Positions 60,171 through 64,000 of a stretch of 64,000 nucleotides of DNA are shown one piece after another. The DNA lies in assembly GCA_963848205.1 (NCBI GenBank), contig CAWKCV010000003.1:992001-1056000 (forward strand), in the 5' to 3' direction. The notes below the pieces were generated by a model. The model searched no databases and had not been told where the DNA came from. It was given only the letters and a program-made list of their open reading frames with translations. Numbering within the stretch: position 1 is the stretch's first letter; every line of letters starts with the position of its first letter. The position numbers were made by a program, and so were the translations under genes. This DNA comes from BOG-908 sp963848205 (GTDB lineage Bacteria; Pseudomonadota; Alphaproteobacteria; Acetobacterales; Acetobacteraceae).

Positions 60171-62336
60171 ATGGAACGTGTCGAAGCAGGCGGATTGCAG
60201 GTGGCCCGTGTCCTCTACGACTTCGTGGACAATGAGGCCGCACGCAACAGCGGGCTTTCCGGCACGCAGTTCTGGCAGGGATTTGCCGCCATTCTCGCCG
60301 ATCTGGCGCCGCGCAATCGCGCGCTGCTCGACCATCGCGACGCGCTGCAGGCGCGCATCGATGCCTGGCACATCGAACATCGGGCAGACGCGTTCGACGC
60401 CGCCGCCTACGAAGGGTTCCTGCGCGAGATCGGCTACCTCGTGCCCGAACCGAAAGCGTTCCGCGTCACCACCGCCAACGTGGACCCCGAGATCAGCCGG
60501 GTCGCCGGCCCGCAGCTCGTGGTGCCCATCTCCAACGCCCGCTACGCGCTGAACGCCGCCAACGCCCGCTGGGGCAGCCTCTACGATGCGCTCTATGGCA
60601 CCGATGCGCTGCCGCCCACGCCGGGTGCCAAGCCCGGCGCCGGCTACGACCCGGCCCGCGGCGGCAAGGTGATCGCCCGCGCGCGCCAGTTTCTCGACGA
60701 GACGGTGCCGCTGGCCGGCGGCAGCTATGCCGGCGCAGTGGGCTACGCGGTCGCCGGCGGCAAGCTCGCCGTGCACACCGCCGGGGGCTCGCTTGTCCTG
60801 GCCAATCCGGCCCAGTTCGCCGGCTTCCAGGGCGAACCCGCCAAGCCGTCCGCCATAGTGCTGGTGCAGAACGGCCTGCACATCATCCTGCGCATCGACC
60901 GCAACTCGACCATCGGCCGGACCGACCCCGCAGGCCTGTCGGACGTGGTGCTCGAAGCGGCACTCAGTACCATCATGGATTGCGAGGACAGTGTCGCCGC
61001 GGTCGATGCCGACGACAAGGTCGAGGTCTATCGCAACTGGCTGGGCCTGGCACAGGGCACCTTGTCGGCCACGTTCGACAAGGGCGGCCACACGCAGGAA
61101 CGCCTGCTCGAGCCCGACCTCGAATTCACCCGGCCGGACGGCAAGCGGCTCACCCTGCCAGGGCGCAGCCTGATGCTGGTGCGCAATGTCGGCCACCACA
61201 TGTACACCGACGCGGTGCTGCAGGAAGATGGCAGCGAAATCCCCGAAACGATGCTGGATTGCGCGATCACTGCGCTGATCGCCACCCACGATTTGCGCGG
61301 CATGCCAAAGCTGCACAACAGCCGCACCGGCTCGATGTATATCGTCAAGCCAAAGCTGCACGGGCCGGAGGAGGTGGCCTTCGCCGCCGAACTGTTCGGC
61401 CGCGTGGAGGACCTGCTCGCTTTGCCGCGGCGCTCGCTCAAGATGGGCATCATGGACGAGGAGCGCCGCACCAGCGCCAATCTCGCCGCCTGCATCTTCG
61501 CCGCGAAAGACCGCGTGTTTTTCATCAACACCGGCTTTCTCGACCGCACCGGCGACGAGATGCACACCTCGATGCAGGCCGGCACGATGGTGCGCAAGAA
61601 CGAGATGAAGAACACCGCCTGGCTCACCGCCTACGAGAACCAGAACGTCGATGTGGGTCTCGCCTGCGGGCTGCGCGGCCATGCGCAGATCGGCAAGGGC
61701 ATGTGGGCGGCGCCGGACCGCATGGCCGAGATGCTGCAGGTGAAAATCGGCCACCCGAAAGCCGGCGCCAACACCGCCTGGGTGCCCTCGCCCACGGCCG
61801 CCACCCTGCACGCGATGCATTACCACATGGTCGACGTTGCCGCGCGGCAGACCGAGCTCGCCACCCGCCCGCGCGGCAAGCTCTCCGATCTGCTGACGAT
61901 CCCGATCGAGGCCAGCAACTTCTCGCCCGACGACGTGCAGCAGGAGCTCGACCTCAACGCGCAATCCATTCTCGGCTACGTCGTGCGCTGGGTGGACCAG
62001 GGCGTCGGCTGCTCCAAGGTGCTCGACATCCACGATGTCGGCCTGATGGAGGACCGTGCGACATTGCGCATTTCCAGCCAGCACATCGCCAACTGGCTGC
62101 TGCATGGCGTGGTGAGCGAGGCGCAGGTGATGCAGACATTCCGCCGGATGGCGGCCGTGGTGGACCGCCAGAACGCCGGTGATCCGCGGTATCGGCCGAT
62201 GGCGCCGGGCTTCGACGGGGCGGCTTACAAGGCGGCGTGCGATCTGGTGTTTCAGGGGCGGACGCAGCCTAATGGATATACGGAGTTCATTCTCCACCGG
62301 CGGCGCAGGCAGGCGAAGGAAGCCGTCGCTTTTTGA
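60171..62336 (+). CDS. glcB: Malate synthase G
   Basis: The 721-residue enzyme condenses glyoxylate and acetyl-CoA into malate. TVPLAGGSYAGAVGY near 185, IMDCEDSVAAVDADDK near 268, GRSLMLVRNVGHHMYTDAV near 335, KMGIMDEERRTSANL near 423 and NTAWVPSPTAATLHAMHYH near 532 fit the GlcB class; the active Asp in IMDEER is present. The length matches GlcB (about 720). ATG 60171 is chosen; a GTG at 60156 is an alternative. The stop codon sits in the loop of a degenerate palindromic copy. Confidence 0.95.
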   Translation: MERVEAGGLQVARVLYDFVDNEAARNSGLSGTQFWQGFAAILADLAPRNRALLDHRDALQARIDAWHIEHRADAFDAAAYEGFLREIGYLVPEPKAFRVTTANVDPEISRVAGPQLVVPISNARYALNAANARWGSLYDALYGTDALPPTPGAKPGAGYDPARGGKVIARARQFLDETVPLAGGSYAGAVGYAVAGGKLAVHTAGGSLVLANPAQFAGFQGEPAKPSAIVLVQNGLHIILRIDRNSTIGRTDPAGLSDVVLEAALSTIMDCEDSVAAVDADDKVEVYRNWLGLAQGTLSATFDKGGHTQERLLEPDLEFTRPDGKRLTLPGRSLMLVRNVGHHMYTDAVLQEDGSEIPETMLDCAITALIATHDLRGMPKLHNSRTGSMYIVKPKLHGPEEVAFAAELFGRVEDLLALPRRSLKMGIMDEERRTSANLAACIFAAKDRVFFINTGFLDRTGDEMHTSMQAGTMVRKNEMKNTAWLTAYENQNVDVGLACGLRGHAQIGKGMWAAPDRMAEMLQVKIGHPKAGANTAWVPSPTAATLHAMHYHMVDVAARQTELATRPRGKLSDLLTIPIEASNFSPDDVQQELDLNAQSILGYVVRWVDQGVGCSKVLDIHDVGLMEDRATLRISSQHIANWLLHGVVSEAQVMQTFRRMAAVVDRQNAGDPRYRPMAPGFDGAAYKAACDLVFQGRTQPNGYTEFILHRRRRQAKEAVAF

Positions 62337-62352
62337 GAAAAACGATTGTTTC
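62315..62352. repeat. Degenerate palindromic element (left half-unit, uncertain)
   Basis: The end of glcB has the outer AAGGAAGCCG and a stem CTTTTT/AAAAACG, with the TGA stop in the loop, at the position expected for a left half-unit. The AAAAAACTTTTG box is not recognisable. The remaining 110 bp before the adhesin gene show no other feature. Confidence 0.35.
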
Positions 62353-62463
62353 ATTCCTTTGATGAAGGTTTGATGACAACGCCCCTCCCAGTCCAAGCCG
62401 CAGTGCGGAACAGGCAGCGCCTCTGTTAAGGAACGCCGGTTCCAAGCGAGCGGACCCGATCTG

Positions 62464-64000
62464 ATGTTGCCCACGCATACCCCGTCCGCAGCACGACGCC
62501 GCTCGGCGCTCCTGCAAAGCGTCAGCCTGGGCGCGCTCGTCGTGGCCGGTGCCGCTTCACCTCGTGTTGCCGCGGCCGCCACCCCGTTCCGCTCGCTGAA
62601 CCAGGCGCTCGCCCTCGCCGGCCACGCGGCTCAGGCCGCTACGGCTCCCTCGAATGCGGTGACCGCCAGCGCCCATGCCGCACTCGGCGCGCAGAACCTG
62701 ACCCGCGCCGCCGTGCAATTCCGCAGCCTGGCGGATGCCCTGACGGCCGCCTCGGGCAGTGCCGCCAGCAACCCGATCGTCATCGACGGCGTGGGCGCCG
62801 GCACCGGTCTGCAGGTCGCGCCCAAGGCAGGCACCGCCGGTGGCCCGCTTTGGCAAGGCGCCGCGCTGCCGACCAGCAACACCAATGGCGCGGGCATCAC
62901 CGTCACCGTCAAGCAGAGTCAGCCGCTGGCCAATCTGACGTGGCAGACCTTCAATGTCGGCCGCAAGACGACGCTGAATTTCGACCAGAGCGCCGGCGGC
63001 GCGCTGGCCAGCTCCTGGGTCGTGATCAACAAAGTGCTCGACCCGAGCGTCAGCGGCAGCCAGATTCTCGGCGCGATCAATGCGCAGGGCAAAGTCTATG
63101 TGCTGAACCGCAACGGCATCGCGTTCGCCAAAGGCTCCACCGTCAATGTCGGCTCGCTGATCGCGGCCACGTCCGACATCGCCGCCAGCCAGTTCTCCAC
63201 CACGGTCAGCGGCCAGACCAGCTTCAACCTTTATGGCGCGTCGGTCGCGTCTTCGAACGCCGCCACCAATATCGATCCGATTACCCGACTGCCGATCTAC
63301 TACCAGCCGACTTTCGTCAACGGCACCAACGCCAGCATCACGGTGGCGCCCGGCGCGGTGATCCAGACGGCGCTACCCGCGGGCAGCAATGGCGGCGGCT
63401 ACGTGATGCTGCTGGGCGGCAACGTCACCAACGCCGGCATCATCAGTACGCCGCTCGGCCAGACCGTGCTCGCGGCCGGCACCGCGTTCACCCTGCGCCA
63501 GGGCAGCTCCGGCGCATCGGGCACCACCAATGTGCTGTCGACAACGCTCGGCAGCGAAGTCGCGGCAACCAATTACGGCACCAGCTCGCTCACCGGCTCG
63601 CCCACGGTGAACCCTGCCTACGCCGTGTACAACACCGGTTCGGTCCTCAACGCCGGCATCGTCGTCGCCGATCAGGGCGACATCTCGCTGGTCGGCCACG
63701 CGCTGACGCAATCGGGCGTGCTGCTGTCCACGACCACGGTCAACCAGCGCGGCACCATCCATTTCCTCACGCCGAACGACGGTTCGGACCCGCTTTCGCG
63801 GGTCACGCTGTCGCCGACTTCTGTCACCGAAATCCTGCCCGAGGATAACGGCGAGACGGCGCTGGACGCGCAACGTTCTTCCGAAGTCGCCACCAGCGCT
63901 TTGCTGAATGCCACCCGCGCCGCCCTCGGCACGCCCGATGCCCTGCTGTCGCAATCCTCTCCCGTGCTCAACACCACGAACTACCTGCCTGACCAGGTCG
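62464..64000 (+). CDS. TPS-domain (FhaB-like) adhesin, N-terminal part, runs off right edge
   Basis: The reading frame is open from ATG 62464 to the window edge (512 residues). After a signal peptide (about 12-40, LLQSVSLGALVVAGAASPRVAA) and an Ala-rich stretch, the sequence NLTWQTFNVGRKTTLNFDQ near 158 and INAQGKVYVLNRNGIAFAKG near 205 match the two-partner-secretion (haemagglutination activity) domain, which is recognised by a TpsB/FhaC-type outer-membrane pore. Beta-helix repeats (NVTNAGIISTPLGQTV and similar) follow. No TpsB gene is in this window. The product is likely a large secreted exoprotein or adhesin. Confidence 0.87.
   Translation, partial: MLPTHTPSAARRRSALLQSVSLGALVVAGAASPRVAAAATPFRSLNQALALAGHAAQAATAPSNAVTASAHAALGAQNLTRAAVQFRSLADALTAASGSAASNPIVIDGVGAGTGLQVAPKAGTAGGPLWQGAALPTSNTNGAGITVTVKQSQPLANLTWQTFNVGRKTTLNFDQSAGGALASSWVVINKVLDPSVSGSQILGAINAQGKVYVLNRNGIAFAKGSTVNVGSLIAATSDIAASQFSTTVSGQTSFNLYGASVASSNAATNIDPITRLPIYYQPTFVNGTNASITVAPGAVIQTALPAGSNGGGYVMLLGGNVTNAGIISTPLGQTVLAAGTAFTLRQGSSGASGTTNVLSTTLGSEVAATNYGTSSLTGSPTVNPAYAVYNTGSVLNAGIVVADQGDISLVGHALTQSGVLLSTTTVNQRGTIHFLTPNDGSDPLSRVTLSPTSVTEILPEDNGETALDAQRSSEVATSALLNATRAALGTPDALLSQSSPVLNTTNYLPDQV

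Overview
The window is a GC-rich, gene-dense bacterial chromosome segment, most probably from an alphaproteobacterium of the Acetobacteraceae. This is an inference from gene content: HpnN hopanoid transporter, Coq7-type ubiquinone hydroxylase, the mdh-sucCD-odhAB-lpd block with a lipoyl-bearing E3, a glycolytic gap-pgk pair, malate synthase G and two acid-type sedolisin proteases. No tRNA, rRNA, CRISPR array, integrase or transposase was seen. Nearly all genes have housekeeping functions; the unusual content lies in the intergenic DNA and in several degenerate or remodelled enzymes.

Layout, left to right. 1-2022: phoH(partial)-ybeY-corC, an RNA-quality/ion-stress cluster. 2192-6013: a cassette of a methyltransferase, an NTF2-like protein and two SDR oxidoreductases read leftwards, with a divergent LysR regulator. 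6354-11589: AidB-like acyl-CoA dehydrogenase, an esterase-like lipoprotein and hpnN. 12001-16046: a membrane GH17-GT2 glucan synthase/transglycosylase fusion, a DUF3429 membrane protein and two small unknowns. 16137-20300 (leftwards): transketolase-like protein, gap, pgk. 20299-25302: lipoprotein, DsbA-like protein, gamma-glutamyltransferase-like lipoprotein, aminotransferase, EAL phosphodiesterase. 25338-30595: beta-strand-repeat protein, thioesterase, DUF1330-like protein, ilvD, dsbB-coq7. 30639-37607: asd, zwf and two tandem sedolisins. 37951-49450 (all leftwards, transcribed mdh to pdxJ): mdh, sucC, sucD, odhA, odhB, lpd, pdxA, pdxJ. 49716-53567: pspF divergent from a sigma-54 psp operon followed by a sulfotransferase. 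53752-62336: CPBP protease, DUF4112, DUF2721, DEAD helicase, lipoprotein, recO, DMT transporter, PNPOx-like flavoprotein, glcB. 62464 to the right edge: the N-terminus of a TPS-domain (FhaB-like) adhesin.

The outstanding feature is a family of interspersed palindromic elements present at 19 clear intergenic sites (plus one degenerate). Each half-unit is an A/T-rich hairpin whose outer end abuts a coding region, followed on the inner side by an AAAAAACTTTTG box. Nine sites carry two half-units head-to-head around a GC-rich core, often the palindrome GCTGTCGCG/CGCGACAGC, giving an element of about 110-290 bp. Stems differ in sequence between copies yet mostly remain paired (compensatory changes), and the two halves of one element are often of different sequence types. 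Selection therefore seems to act on the local hairpins. Some copies contain stop codons in the hairpin loop, supply a start codon, or place a Shine-Dalgarno-like AAGGA inside the stem.

Functionally, the mdh-suc-odh-lpd genes make up the succinyl branch of the TCA cycle, glcB completes glyoxylate use, gap/pgk/zwf provide sugar catabolism, dsbB and coq7 are coupled by a 4-bp overlap, and HpnN, the Psp system, the DsbA-like protein and the glucan synthase all serve the cell envelope.
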